Source: JANMDS01 sp031430575
GTDB taxonomy: Bacteria > Pseudomonadota > Gammaproteobacteria > Burkholderiales > Casimicrobiaceae
Reading direction: 5' to 3'
Length of the DNA stretch: 64,000 bases
NCBI GenBank assembly: GCA_031430575.1
Contig: JANPBT010000030.1
Span: 1 to 64,000, forward strand
Part shown: piece after piece, positions 1 through 8,103 of the stretch
Layout: every line of letters starts with the position of its first letter
How positions within the stretch are numbered: position 1 is the stretch's first letter
Translations under genes and position numbers: made by a program
Notes under the pieces: model-generated
The model's input: the letters and a program-made list of their open reading frames with translations, nothing else
What the model was told of the DNA's origin: nothing
Database searches by the model: none

Positions 1-333
1 GCCTGTTGCAGCTAGGACCGCGTGAAGCCCACGAGCGACATCGCAGGGGTTGCTTGGCGCTTTTGGCGCTGGCCTGCTAGCCCCGTAACCTGGTCTGTCA
101 TAGGCAAAGGTTGCGACTGTCGATGGCAGGCGGCCAATGACTGCAGCCCACGGGGACATTCCATCGCCTAGCCCAGACTGAAAGACCACGGTTGTCGGCG
201 CAGATCCTGTACGAACCCAAGCAATCTCGGAGTTCCTAATCTTGGCGGTCTGATTGGGTGGCAGCGAGCTGCAGCCTGCTGCAAAGGCGCACCCGATTGC
301 CATTAGAAGCGTGCGAAGTGAGGAGATAGGCAT
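1..333 (-). CDS. alpha/beta hydrolase lipoprotein, 3' part cut by window edge
   Basis: The reverse strand is open from an ATG at 333 to the window edge (111 residues) with no stop. The N-terminus is a lipoprotein signal: a short charged start, a hydrophobic run and FAAGC with the cysteine at residue 21. Then come QSGLGDG (oxyanion-hole region after the first core strand) and AYDRPGYGAS, both typical of alpha/beta hydrolases. The nucleophile elbow and the rest of the triad would lie outside the window. Substrate cannot be told. No strong ribosome-binding site is seen before the ATG. The fold assignment is good; the exact enzyme class is unknown. Confidence 0.75.
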   Translation of the reverse strand, partial: MPISSLRTLLMAIGCAFAAGCSSLPPNQTAKIRNSEIAWVRTGSAPTTVVFQSGLGDGMSPWAAVIGRLPSTVATFAYDRPGYGASRPAPKAPSNPCDVARGLHAVLAATG

Positions 334-548
334 TGAACGCCTAACGTAATTTATACCGCAAAACCTGCGGGATAATCTGGGCGCTGCGAGATAATCTGGA
401 CATCTTTTTTTCCTAAGAGTGGCTTATAGCCTAAGTTGCAGCGTATTTACGAATTTGGCATACAGGTATAAAAAAAACAACAAACACCGCAGATTGCGAT
501 TGCGAAATTCTACGCGTTTGATCTTCGCACTATCAGGTTCGCTTCAAT

Positions 549-562
549 CTGCGCCGCAGGTA
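549..562 (+). repeat. interspersed 14-mer, intergenic
   Basis: Exact CTGCGCCGCAGGTA, preceded by AAT. It lies just downstream of the stop of the GNAT gene. The 334-585 gap otherwise shows nothing I can name apart from being upstream of the hydrolase gene. Confidence 0.95.
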
Positions 563-585
563 GATCTGAATTTACGCACTTTTAC

Positions 586-1134
586 CTATTTTTTCGCGTG
601 CGGATTTTTGATTTCGTATAAGCAATGGCGTGAAAGTTCGTGGTCGGGCGCAAGTGCGGGGTGATCGAAATCGCGGCGGGTATTTTTCATCCCGACGCGC
701 TCCATGACTTTGCGGGAAGCTTCGTTGTTGAGAGACGTGATCGCATAGAGTTTTTCACGCTCCAAAATCTCAAAGCCAAATTTCACGCAGGCTTGCGCGC
801 CTTCGGTAGCGAGCCCTTTTTTCCAAAATTGTGGAGCGAGTCGCCAGCCGATTTCAACGCCGTTGTTTTCAAACGGCATATGAAAACGAATCGGTATTGC
901 GGCACCGATCACGCCGATAAAATCGCCCGTTTCGCGCAGCTCAGCGGCCCAAAATCCCCAGCCGAATGTTTCGATGCGGGCTTGCCAACGGTCAACGGCT
1001 GCGTTTGATTCGGGGGCGGCCATCGTTCCGCCTAAATTGCGCATGACTTGCAGATCTGCGCTCATTGTGGCGAATGGTGCACGATCGCTCTCGATCCAGT
1101 TGCGTAGGCGAAGGCGTTCGGTGAGAAGTTCCAT
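586..1134 (-). CDS. GNAT family N-acetyltransferase (RimJ/RimL type)
   Basis: A 182-residue protein of the Acetyltransf_3 type, which moves an acetyl group from acetyl-CoA to an amine. It opens with ELLTERLRLR, the classic start of this subfamily. Later come GWRLAPQFWKKGLATEGAQA, the acetyl-CoA pyrophosphate-binding motif (R/Q-x-x-G-x-A variant), and TSLNNEASRKVMERVGM, the strand-helix that ends the fold. I chose the ATG at 1134; an in-frame TTG at 1149 would add five residues, and neither has a clear ribosome-binding site. The gene stands alone. Substrate (ribosomal protein, antibiotic or small amine) cannot be told. Confidence 0.85.
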   Translation of the reverse strand: MELLTERLRLRNWIESDRAPFATMSADLQVMRNLGGTMAAPESNAAVDRWQARIETFGWGFWAAELRETGDFIGVIGAAIPIRFHMPFENNGVEIGWRLAPQFWKKGLATEGAQACVKFGFEILEREKLYAITSLNNEASRKVMERVGMKNTRRDFDHPALAPDHELSRHCLYEIKNPHAKK

Positions 1135-1168
1135 GGCGTTTGCGTTCAAAAGATCAAAGAAATGATGA

Positions 1169-1182
1169 TACCTGCGGCGCAG
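1169..1182 (-). repeat. interspersed 14-mer, intergenic
   Basis: Exact copy (reads TACCTGCGGCGCAG on +), in the gap between the GNAT start and the MATE stop. Confidence 0.95.
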
Positions 1183-1282
1183 ATTTAGGCTTTTTTGCCT
1201 CGATTTGCGCGTAGGGAGTTGTTGTGTGTGTGCTGGCGGCGGTCTGCGCGCGCCTTACAACCAGGCGGTTGCTCCCGATCGC

Positions 1283-2647
1283 TTAGTGCCGCGAGCGCGA
1301 ATGCTTGCGCGAAATCTGCGCCGCAGGTATCCAGCCTTTGCAAAACCAGCGGCCATAATTCACGATGCCGCGCAACCATTCATCGGCAAGATAGGCGAGC
1401 CAGACGCCGACTAATCCAAGCCCAAGATGGATGCCAAGCCACCATGCGCCAAAAGCGAGCGCGATCGCCATTGTGGGCAGGCTGGCGACGGCGGGGAAGC
1501 GGGCATCGCCCACTGCGCGTAATGCATCGTTCATCACGATATTGATTGTGCGCCCCGGCTCGACGATCACCCCGATCCACATCAACGTCATCCCGAGGGC
1601 GATGATCTTTGGGTCTTGCGTGAAGATCTGCAAAAGTGATTTACCGAATATCGCGGCGATCAGCGCGGTGAGCCCGCTTAAAAGCATGCCGAGCGCGAGC
1701 GAGCGATTGGCGAAATGATAGGCATGGCGAAAATGCCCAGCACCAATCATGCGCCCGACGAGCACTTCTACGGCTAAGCCGGTGGAGACGCCTACGAGAA
1801 TGACCGCGCTGGTAATTTGCAGCACGTAGGTATGCGTTGCCATTGCCTGCGCGCCAAGCTGCGCGCTCACCCGCACACTGACCAAAAACGCCAGCACCCA
1901 GCCCAGATGCTCGATTGCAGTGGGGATGCCGATGCGCATGAGTGGCATGAGCTTAGGAAGATCAAGCTGCCAAAAATCACGCAATCGCGGACGAATGTTG
2001 AGCCGCGTGCGCCAAAGCCACAGATAGAGCACGACGATGACGATGCGGCTTGCAAGCATGGCGTAGGTGTAGCCGACGATGCCAAAGCGGGGCACGAGCG
2101 CGATCCCCAGGGCGAGATGAATGGCGTGCATCAGCGCAATGGCAGTGAGCACCGAGCGCACATGCAGATGCACGCGCAACACGCCCGCAAACGACACGCA
2201 CCACGCTTCTAGCAAAAATAAAAAACCCGTAATGCGCAGCAGCGGCCCCGCGGTTTCGGTCACGATTGGCGGCGCGGCCATGAGCGCCAAGATCGCATCG
2301 GCGCCTAAGATCGCGGCAATGCCAATGGCCCCGCCGAGCCACGTTGCCCCGCCGAGCGCGACCCGTGCGACTTCATCGGCCCCCGCAAATTGCTTCGCGC
2401 CCAAGCGATGGGCCACGACCACGCCAACCCCGGCGCCAACGACACGAAAGAGCACGAACATCATGCCCCATAAATGATTGGTCACGCCGTAAGCAGCGGC
2501 CGTGGCATCAGAGATTTTGGAGGCGAGGTAAGTGCCGATCACGCCGACTAAAAGCGCCAACATCGATTCCAATAGGATTGGCAAGGCGACCGCGCGCAGC
2601 GTCGGGTGCGCTGATTTGGCGTTGGCGGGTGTGAGACTGGCGTTCAT
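1283..2647 (-). CDS. MATE family efflux transporter
   Basis: A 454-residue inner-membrane protein with about twelve hydrophobic segments and the two-lobed MatE layout: PILLESMLALLVGVIGTYLAS opens lobe 1 and a similar pattern (IEHLGWVLAFLVSVRVSAQLG) opens lobe 2 near residue 250. MATE proteins export cationic drugs or metabolites by Na+ or H+ antiport. Length is normal for the family. The extreme C-terminus holds an exact copy of the interspersed 14-mer, read as IPAAQ, within a poorly conserved tail. No ribosome-binding site is visible before the ATG. Drug specificity cannot be inferred. Confidence 0.9.
   Translation of the reverse strand: MNASLTPANAKSAHPTLRAVALPILLESMLALLVGVIGTYLASKISDATAAAYGVTNHLWGMMFVLFRVVGAGVGVVVAHRLGAKQFAGADEVARVALGGATWLGGAIGIAAILGADAILALMAAPPIVTETAGPLLRITGFLFLLEAWCVSFAGVLRVHLHVRSVLTAIALMHAIHLALGIALVPRFGIVGYTYAMLASRIVIVVLYLWLWRTRLNIRPRLRDFWQLDLPKLMPLMRIGIPTAIEHLGWVLAFLVSVRVSAQLGAQAMATHTYVLQITSAVILVGVSTGLAVEVLVGRMIGAGHFRHAYHFANRSLALGMLLSGLTALIAAIFGKSLLQIFTQDPKIIALGMTLMWIGVIVEPGRTINIVMNDALRAVGDARFPAVASLPTMAIALAFGAWWLGIHLGLGLVGVWLAYLADEWLRGIVNYGRWFCKGWIPAAQISRKHSRSRH
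1316..1329 (+). repeat. interspersed 14-mer inside the MATE gene
   Basis: Exact copy, antisense to the gene, read as IPAAQ close to the C-terminus. Confidence 0.95.
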
Positions 2648-2960
2648 GGTCTGATTACAAAAATACCTGCGGCGCAGAGGTGTTGCGCTCAGTTTCAGTT
2701 AAATATAGCGGTTTTACAATCGATTGCACTAAATGTTGAAAAAATGCTGGAAATTTGCTTTTTTGGGGCGTATGCGTGCAGTGAAGATTTGATACGTAAA
2801 CCAAAGTGCTGGGATTCCCGCGGCGCAGGAGAGTCGATACGAGGCGATGACACGATTTTGCAGCGAGCGATGAAAGCCAAACAACAAATGATCTCCAAAA
2901 TCAATACCCGCGCCGCTAAATCAGATTAAATCTGCGCCGCAAGGTTTGCCCCGCGCACCC
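2648..2960. other. intergenic gap with one exact repeat and one relic
   Basis: This 313-base gap separates the MATE start from the prfC stop. It holds an exact repeat at 2664-2677 and a damaged one at about 2932-2945 (one inserted A). Two short open frames of 61 and 69 residues occur here, but they lack ribosome-binding sites and recognisable motifs, so I do not call them. No terminator is obvious. Confidence 0.6.
2664..2677 (-). repeat. interspersed 14-mer, intergenic
   Basis: Exact copy just upstream of the MATE start codon. Confidence 0.95.
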
Positions 2961-4583
2961 TCACGCCGCGCGATCCAGCTGCAGCCCTGCGTGCTCGCGC
3001 AGCGGATGAAACGTAACTTTGGGGTGGCGCTCTTTGGTGAGATCTAAATCGTAGGTCGAGGTCAGCAGATAGGCGAGCGTGCCCGCAGCATCGGTCGCCA
3101 GCTTAGAGGCATTTAAATCTTGAAAGCGTTTCATCTCGAGCGGATCATCGCAAGTCACCCATCGCGCGCCAACATACTTGCAGCCGCTCAAGCGAATATC
3201 TGCTTTGTATTCGGCAGACAAACGATGCTGCACGACTTCAAATTGCAATTGCCCAATCGCACCCAATAGCATCAGCGTGCCGACGTGTGGCTTAAATACT
3301 TGAATCGCGCCTTCTTCGCCAAGCTGCTGCAAGCCTTGCTGCAGTTGCTTACTTTTCATGGGGTTAGTGAGCTCGACAGATTGAAATAATTCGGGTGCGA
3401 AAAAAGGCAAACCGGTGTATTGCAGCTTGCCGCCATCGGTAAGCGTATCGCCCAATTGCACGCCGCCGTGAATTGTGAAACCAATGATGTCGCCAGCGTA
3501 GGCTTCATCGACCTGCTCGCGCCGCTGCGACATAAACGTCACCACGCTGGTCGGTCGCATTTCTTTTTCTGTGCGCTGCACTTTCAGCTTCATGCCCGAG
3601 GTGTATTTTCCTGAGCAGACCCGCACAAACGCGATGCGATCACGGTGCATCGGGTCCATATTGGCTTGCACTTTAAAAACAACACCCGAGAAATCTTCGC
3701 CCTGCGGGGAAATTTCTTGCAAACCACCATCTGGATTCGTTGAAAAACGGGGGCGGGGTGCGGGCGCGAGATCAACCAGAGCATCCAAAATTTCCATCAC
3801 TCCGAAATTATTGACCGCTGAGCCAAAGAAAACGGGGGTTTGCTTGGCCGCTAAAAAGTCTTCAAGATTGAACGTAGGCGCAGCGCCGGTAGCGAGCTCG
3901 ATTGAATCCAACGCGGCATCAAAGTCGCTGCCAAAGCGCGCGCGCAGCGCGCCAGGATCAGAAAGGAGCATCACTTCCGCTTCATCTTTGATGCGGTCTT
4001 CACCTGCGCTGAAAACCCGCATCGCCTGCGTGCGCAAATTGATGATTCCGGCGAACGCTTTGCCTTGGCCCACAGGCCAGGTCATCGGCACGCAGGGCAT
4101 GCCCAACTCACGCTCAATTTCATCGAGCAGCTCAATGGGGTCGCGGCCCTCGCGGTCCATTTTGTTGACGAACGTAATAATCGGGTGATCGCGCTGACGG
4201 CAAACGCCGATGAGCCGCTTGGTTTGCGCTTCAACGCCGTTTGCGGCATCAATGACCATCAGCGCAGAATCGACTGCGGTAAGCACGCGATAGGTATCTT
4301 CAGAGAAATCACGGTGCCCCGGCGTATCGAGCAAATTCACCACCGATTCGCGATACTCCATCTGCATGACCGAGGAAGCGACTGAAATGCCGCGCTGCTT
4401 TTCGATTTCCATCCAGTCGGAAGTCGCATGGCGGCTGGCTTTGCGCGCTTTTACGCTGCCCGCGATATGAATCGCACCCGAAAAAAGCAAAAGCTTCTCA
4501 GTCAGGGTGGTTTTCCCGGCATCGGGGTGAGAGATGATGGCAAACGTACGACGGCGGCGTACTTCTTTTTCAATTTCAGACAT
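2961..4583 (-). CDS. prfC: peptide chain release factor 3
   Basis: RF3 is the GTPase that recycles RF1/RF2 from the ribosome after termination. The 540-residue product starts MSEIEKEVRRRRTF and has SHPDAGKTT (P-loop), DTPGHRDF (switch II) and NKMDRE (guanine specificity) in the expected order, followed by the EF-G-like domains 2 and 3. The open frame extends further upstream, but the ATG at 4583 gives the family's normal N-terminus and length. It is divergent from msrB; the gap between them carries an exact 14-mer repeat at 4649. Confidence 0.97.
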   Translation of the reverse strand: MSEIEKEVRRRRTFAIISHPDAGKTTLTEKLLLFSGAIHIAGSVKARKASRHATSDWMEIEKQRGISVASSVMQMEYRESVVNLLDTPGHRDFSEDTYRVLTAVDSALMVIDAANGVEAQTKRLIGVCRQRDHPIITFVNKMDREGRDPIELLDEIERELGMPCVPMTWPVGQGKAFAGIINLRTQAMRVFSAGEDRIKDEAEVMLLSDPGALRARFGSDFDAALDSIELATGAAPTFNLEDFLAAKQTPVFFGSAVNNFGVMEILDALVDLAPAPRPRFSTNPDGGLQEISPQGEDFSGVVFKVQANMDPMHRDRIAFVRVCSGKYTSGMKLKVQRTEKEMRPTSVVTFMSQRREQVDEAYAGDIIGFTIHGGVQLGDTLTDGGKLQYTGLPFFAPELFQSVELTNPMKSKQLQQGLQQLGEEGAIQVFKPHVGTLMLLGAIGQLQFEVVQHRLSAEYKADIRLSGCKYVGARWVTCDDPLEMKRFQDLNASKLATDAAGTLAYLLTSTYDLDLTKERHPKVTFHPLREHAGLQLDRAA

Positions 4584-4648
4584 AGGTGCTGCCAATATCA
4601 AGCGTAACCCGCTATTTTCGCAAATTCTTGCTTGCGGACCGGGATAAT

Positions 4649-4662
4649 CTGCGCCGCAGGTA
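4649..4662 (+). repeat. interspersed 14-mer, intergenic
   Basis: Exact copy with the AAT prefix, in the divergent gap between prfC and msrB. Confidence 0.95.
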
Positions 4663-4771
4663 TCATTTGACTGCATTGGCTGGCAGCGCAACTTGTAACG
4701 CTGCGCGCGGTCTGAGCGAAGTACTTGCATACCGATTGACCGCGCGTGTAGCGCAAAAGGAAATTTCTCCA

Positions 4772-5266
4772 ATGATCCGCCGTACATTTTTAGCCGCCAG
4801 TATCGCCGTCGCCTTGAGCGGGCGCGTGCTTGCGCAAGAGCCAACGAAAGTCAAACGCCTCGTGAAAACTAGACCTGAATGGGCCAAACTGCTGCCCGAA
4901 GATCGATTCCATATTTTGTTTGAAGAAGGCACTGAGCGCGCGGGCACGAGCCCTTTTAATGCCGAGAAGCGCGCCGGCACCTTCATCTGCGCGGCCTGCT
5001 ACTTCCCGCTCTTTAAAGCGGATAAGAAATACGAAAGTGGCACCGGCTGGCCGAGCTTTTTTGATCCGATCCCAGATGCCTTGGGCAGCAAGCGAGATTT
5101 CAAAATGTTCATCCCGCGCAAGGAATATCACTGCGCGCGCTGCGGTGGGCATCAGGGTCATGTGTTCGACGATGGCCCAAAGCCAACGGGCTTGCGCTAC
5201 TGCAATAACGGGCTTGCGCTGCTCTTTGTGCCCGACGGCACAACGCTGCCGGAGCTGCGCACATGA
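4772..5266 (+). CDS. msrB: exported peptide-methionine (R)-S-oxide reductase
   Basis: MsrB reduces methionine-R-sulfoxide in proteins. The 164-residue protein has an N-terminal export signal, MIRRTFLAAS..., with twin arginines (Tat-like) and a likely VLA/Q cleavage at residue 21. The zinc cysteines are CAAC and CARCGGH, and RYCNNGLAL supplies the catalytic cysteine; most MsrB proteins have RYCIN there, so the following residue is unusual. The ATG at 4772 follows AAAAGGA. It overlaps msrA by four bases (ATGA), so the two are translationally coupled. Both are exported, pointing to repair of oxidised periplasmic proteins. Confidence 0.93.
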   Translation: MIRRTFLAASIAVALSGRVLAQEPTKVKRLVKTRPEWAKLLPEDRFHILFEEGTERAGTSPFNAEKRAGTFICAACYFPLFKADKKYESGTGWPSFFDPIPDALGSKRDFKMFIPRKEYHCARCGGHQGHVFDDGPKPTGLRYCNNGLALLFVPDGTTLPELRT

Positions 5267-5856
5267 AAAAAATGCTGCGAGCTTTTCTAGGCGTAATCTG
5301 CGCCGCAGGTTTCTCCGCTGGCGCGTTCGCCCAATTGGCGAAAACAGAAACCGCGATTTTTGCCGGTGGTTGTTTCTGGTGCACTGAGGCCGATTTCGAC
5401 AAAGTGCCAGGCGTTACCGAGACCATCTCGGGCTATCTGGGCGGTCGTGTCGTTAACCCGACTTACGAAGCGGTGAGCGCAGGCAAGACCGGTCATACCG
5501 AGGGCGTAAAAATCACCTACGATCCAGCGAAAGTGACGTATGCGCAACTGGTTGATATTTTCTGGAAGACGATGGACCCATCGGTGAAAGATGCGCAATT
5601 TTGTGACCACGGCTCGCAATATCGGTCTGGTATTTTTTTCTTAGACGCGGCGCAGCAGAAAATCGCGGCTGAGAGTAAAGCTGCGCTGGAGAAGACCGGG
5701 CGTTTTAAAACGGTCTACACTGAAATTTCCGCCGCAACGACCTTCTACGCTGCGGAAGATTATCACCAGAATTACCACACCAAAAATCCAATTCGCTATC
5801 AGTATTACCGCAGTGGCTGCGGGCGAGATGCGCGGCTAAAAGAAATCTGGAAGTAG
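5263..5856 (+). CDS. msrA: exported peptide-methionine (S)-S-oxide reductase
   Basis: MsrA reduces the S epimer of methionine sulfoxide and partners the msrB gene it overlaps. The 197-residue protein has a signal peptide of about 23 residues ending AFA/Q, then GGCFWCTEADFD with the catalytic cysteine at about residue 37. Further on are YQYYRSGCGRD and the usual C-terminal region with resolving cysteine. The signal peptide hydrophobic core contains ICAAG, encoded by a near-exact copy of the interspersed 14-mer (5298-5311). Transcription probably ends at the inverted repeat pair after the stop. Confidence 0.96.
   Translation: MKKMLRAFLGVICAAGFSAGAFAQLAKTETAIFAGGCFWCTEADFDKVPGVTETISGYLGGRVVNPTYEAVSAGKTGHTEGVKITYDPAKVTYAQLVDIFWKTMDPSVKDAQFCDHGSQYRSGIFFLDAAQQKIAAESKAALEKTGRFKTVYTEISAATTFYAAEDYHQNYHTKNPIRYQYYRSGCGRDARLKEIWK
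5298..5311 (+). repeat. interspersed 14-mer (one mismatch) inside msrA
   Basis: 13 of 14 bases match; encodes ICAAG in the signal peptide. Confidence 0.85.
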
Positions 5857-5879
5857 CGATTTAAGTCAAACCGAGGCAA

Positions 5880-5932
5880 AAACTGCGCCGCGGGTATGAT
5901 GAATTTTCATCGTACCTGCGGCGCAGTTTTTT
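5880..5932. terminator. bidirectional terminator built from two interspersed repeats
   Basis: A + copy with one mismatch (5883-5896) faces an exact - copy (5913-5926) across a short loop. The arms are flanked by an A-run on the left and T7 on the right, giving a stem plus U-tract in both directions. It sits between the convergent msrA and lysR-type genes. Confidence 0.85.
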
Positions 5933-5953
5933 TGCCGCGAGCAGCGTTCGCCG

Positions 5954-6868
5954 CTAGACAATTGCTTCAGCAAACAAATCTGCGACCTGCTTACGCAGCC
6001 AGATACTGCGTGTATCGAGATGCACGTTTCGATGCCAATGCTGCTTCAAATCAATTCTTGGCGCGCCAAGATCAAGCGCGACTATTTTGAGATTTGCGTT
6101 GAGTCCGACGAAATAGATTGCGAGCGGGTAGGGCACGGTAACGATTAAGTCAGACTGAGCCACGATTGCCAACGCGCTCATAAAATGCGGGGTATGCAAT
6201 GCAATGCGACGCTTGACCCGCTTACGCACCAGAAATCGCTCCATCACTTCGTGGGAGCGACTCTCGACCCGCACAGCCGCATGCTCCAACGCCGAAAATT
6301 GCTGCAGTGAGATGCGTCGACTGCGATGCGGATGGTCTTTTCTGACAACGCACGCGAAGGCATTGGTAAACAGCCGTTGGTTAACGGTCGATTTTGATTT
6401 CAATTCTGGGAAATAACCAAGTGCCAGATCGATTTCCCCGCTGGCAAGCCCAGACTCTACTTCGGCCACGCTCGGCGCGACCGCACGAACCGCCGCATAG
6501 GGCGCGACCGAGCGCAGATGTCGCATAAGCTTTGGTAGAAAGACCAGCTCGCCCGCGTCTGACATTGCAAACGTAAACGACTGCGTTGATGCTGCAGGCG
6601 TCCACGCATCACCGCCTTGGCGCTCTCGGTCCAGCGTAGCCAGCATCGTGCGCGCGGTCGCAACCAGCGCTGTGCCGCGTGGCGTTGGGCTCATGCCACG
6701 CGGAGCGCGCTCAAAAAGCGGATCAGAAAATGCGAGGCGGAGTTTCGCAAGGGCAGCGCTCACTGCAGGCTGGCTCAGCCCGAGCATGTTGGCCGCGCGG
6801 CTGACGCTTGCGGCTTCGGCTAAGGCCACAATCACCGGCAACTGCGCAAGATATTGAAAGTCTTTCAT
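5954..6868 (-). CDS. LysR family transcriptional regulator
   Basis: A 304-residue LysR-type regulator. Residues 1-65 form the winged helix-turn-helix (ASVSRAANMLGLSQPAVSAALAKLR, then PLFERAPRGMSPTPRG); the rest is the two-lobed effector domain. It is divergent from the Rieske oxygenase gene at 6999 with a 130-base gap that holds a perfect inverted T-N11-A box, so it most likely controls both itself and the oxygenase in response to an aromatic substrate or product. The inducer is unknown. Confidence 0.93.
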   Translation of the reverse strand: MKDFQYLAQLPVIVALAEAASVSRAANMLGLSQPAVSAALAKLRLAFSDPLFERAPRGMSPTPRGTALVATARTMLATLDRERQGGDAWTPAASTQSFTFAMSDAGELVFLPKLMRHLRSVAPYAAVRAVAPSVAEVESGLASGEIDLALGYFPELKSKSTVNQRLFTNAFACVVRKDHPHRSRRISLQQFSALEHAAVRVESRSHEVMERFLVRKRVKRRIALHTPHFMSALAIVAQSDLIVTVPYPLAIYFVGLNANLKIVALDLGAPRIDLKQHWHRNVHLDTRSIWLRKQVADLFAEAIV

Positions 6869-6898
6869 ATCAAAAAAAGTGATAAATTGTATTTGAAT

Positions 6899-6915
6899 TA
6901 TTCTATTGGAGAATA
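6899..6915. promoter_or_regulatory. LysR-type operator (T-N11-A inverted repeat)
   Basis: TATTCT-ATTGG-AGAATA: six-base perfect arms around five bases, including the T-N11-A pattern bound by LysR proteins. It lies about 31 bases before the regulator start and about 84 before the oxygenase start, as expected for a shared operator. Confidence 0.7.
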
Positions 6916-6998
6916 CATTGGATCGCGTCAGAATCTATCAAACGAGGTCAGTGGCGACGCAGTGATGGCCGCTTATTTCGCTGTGCAAGGAGATTTCG

Positions 6999-8078
6999 AT
7001 GTATCTAAAAAATGAATGGCAAGTCGCGGCATTTAGCAAAGAGGTTTCGCTTGGCGCACCCTTTGCGCGTGTAATTTGCGACGAACCGATTGCATTCTTC
7101 CGTACCGCTTCGGGCAGGCTTGCAGCGGTTGAGGATCGCTGCGCACATCGCGGCACGCCGCTCTCGCTCGGCCGCGTGGTCGGCGAAACGCTGCAGTGCG
7201 GCTACCACGGCGCTTGCTTTGATACCCACGGTAAGTGCGTCAGCGTTCCGGGGCAGAAAGTGATTTCCTTCCACGCCCGCGTGCGTGCGTATCCAGTAGC
7301 TGAGCGCTTCGGCTGCATCTGGATATGGATCGGTGATGAAGCGCTGGCGGATGCCGCAAAAATTCCCGACGTTCATTGGATGAATGATCCGCTCTGGGTC
7401 GCCAGTACCGGCTATCACCACATTCGCGCGAACTATCAATTACTCACTGATAATCTGCTGGATCTGTCTCACGAAACCTACGTCCATGGCAAGACGATTG
7501 GTCATGAAGCCGTCGCGGAATCTGCCGAAACGGTTTCAACCGATTCTGAGAGCGTAACCGTTGCAAAAGAAATGCCAAATTGCACCGCACCGCCGTTTTA
7601 TCAACATGCAGCACGCGTGAGCGCCACTGATCGAGTGAATCGCTGGCAACGCACCCGCTTTTTGCCGCCAGCCTATACCGTGATTGACGTCGGCGTTGAT
7701 CCGATCAATGCGGCTGCTCCGGCAATTCAATTTAATGGACGCGTGATTAATCTCATCACGCCCGAAACCGGCACCACCAGTCACTACTTTTGGGCTTTTG
7801 CCCGAAGTGAGCGCCTAGATGAGCCGGCATTGACTGAATACCTGCGCGCCGCAGTCGATGCGACATTTGAAGAAGATAAGGTCATGCTCGAAGGCCAGCA
7901 AACGCGCATGAATCACCCCACGCATCCAACTTTTGGTGCCGCATTTCGGACCGACGTTGCACCGATGCAAGCCCGCAAATTATTGGCGCGCCTGATTGCG
8001 GCGCAGCAGGTCACACACACGCCTGTTGATTCATTTAAAAAAGGAACAGCAACCGCTGAGGACGTGATAAGCAGCTAA
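6999..8078 (+). CDS. Rieske non-haem iron oxygenase, VanA-like
   Basis: A 359-residue oxygenase of the vanillate O-demethylase / toluenesulfonate monooxygenase type. The N-terminal Rieske [2Fe-2S] domain is complete: C48-A-H50 and C67-x2-H70. The catalytic domain has DNLLDLSHETYVH, the D-x2-H-x4-H mononuclear iron motif. The ATG follows AAGGAG at 6987. Enzymes of this family need a VanB-type reductase, which is not adjacent: the next gene is a patatin on the other strand. It is therefore an orphan oxygenase controlled by the divergent LysR protein. The substrate is likely a methoxylated or otherwise substituted aromatic acid, but this is inference. Confidence 0.9.
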   Translation: MYLKNEWQVAAFSKEVSLGAPFARVICDEPIAFFRTASGRLAAVEDRCAHRGTPLSLGRVVGETLQCGYHGACFDTHGKCVSVPGQKVISFHARVRAYPVAERFGCIWIWIGDEALADAAKIPDVHWMNDPLWVASTGYHHIRANYQLLTDNLLDLSHETYVHGKTIGHEAVAESAETVSTDSESVTVAKEMPNCTAPPFYQHAARVSATDRVNRWQRTRFLPPAYTVIDVGVDPINAAAPAIQFNGRVINLITPETGTTSHYFWAFARSERLDEPALTEYLRAAVDATFEEDKVMLEGQQTRMNHPTHPTFGAAFRTDVAPMQARKLLARLIAAQQVTHTPVDSFKKGTATAEDVISS

Positions 8079-8103
8079 GTTAGCCACTGAGTTAGCCACT
8101 GAG

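Noticed and set aside
419..664. 81-residue open frame overlapping the GNAT gene end
   Set aside because: It mostly translates intergenic DNA and one repeat copy, overlaps a real gene on the other strand, and has no ribosome-binding site or motif.
2821..2835. CCCGCGGCGCAGGAG as another repeat copy
   Set aside because: Too many mismatches to the 14-mer; likely chance in GC-rich DNA.
3571..4188. 205-residue forward frame inside prfC
   Set aside because: Antisense shadow of a well-supported gene, no domain.
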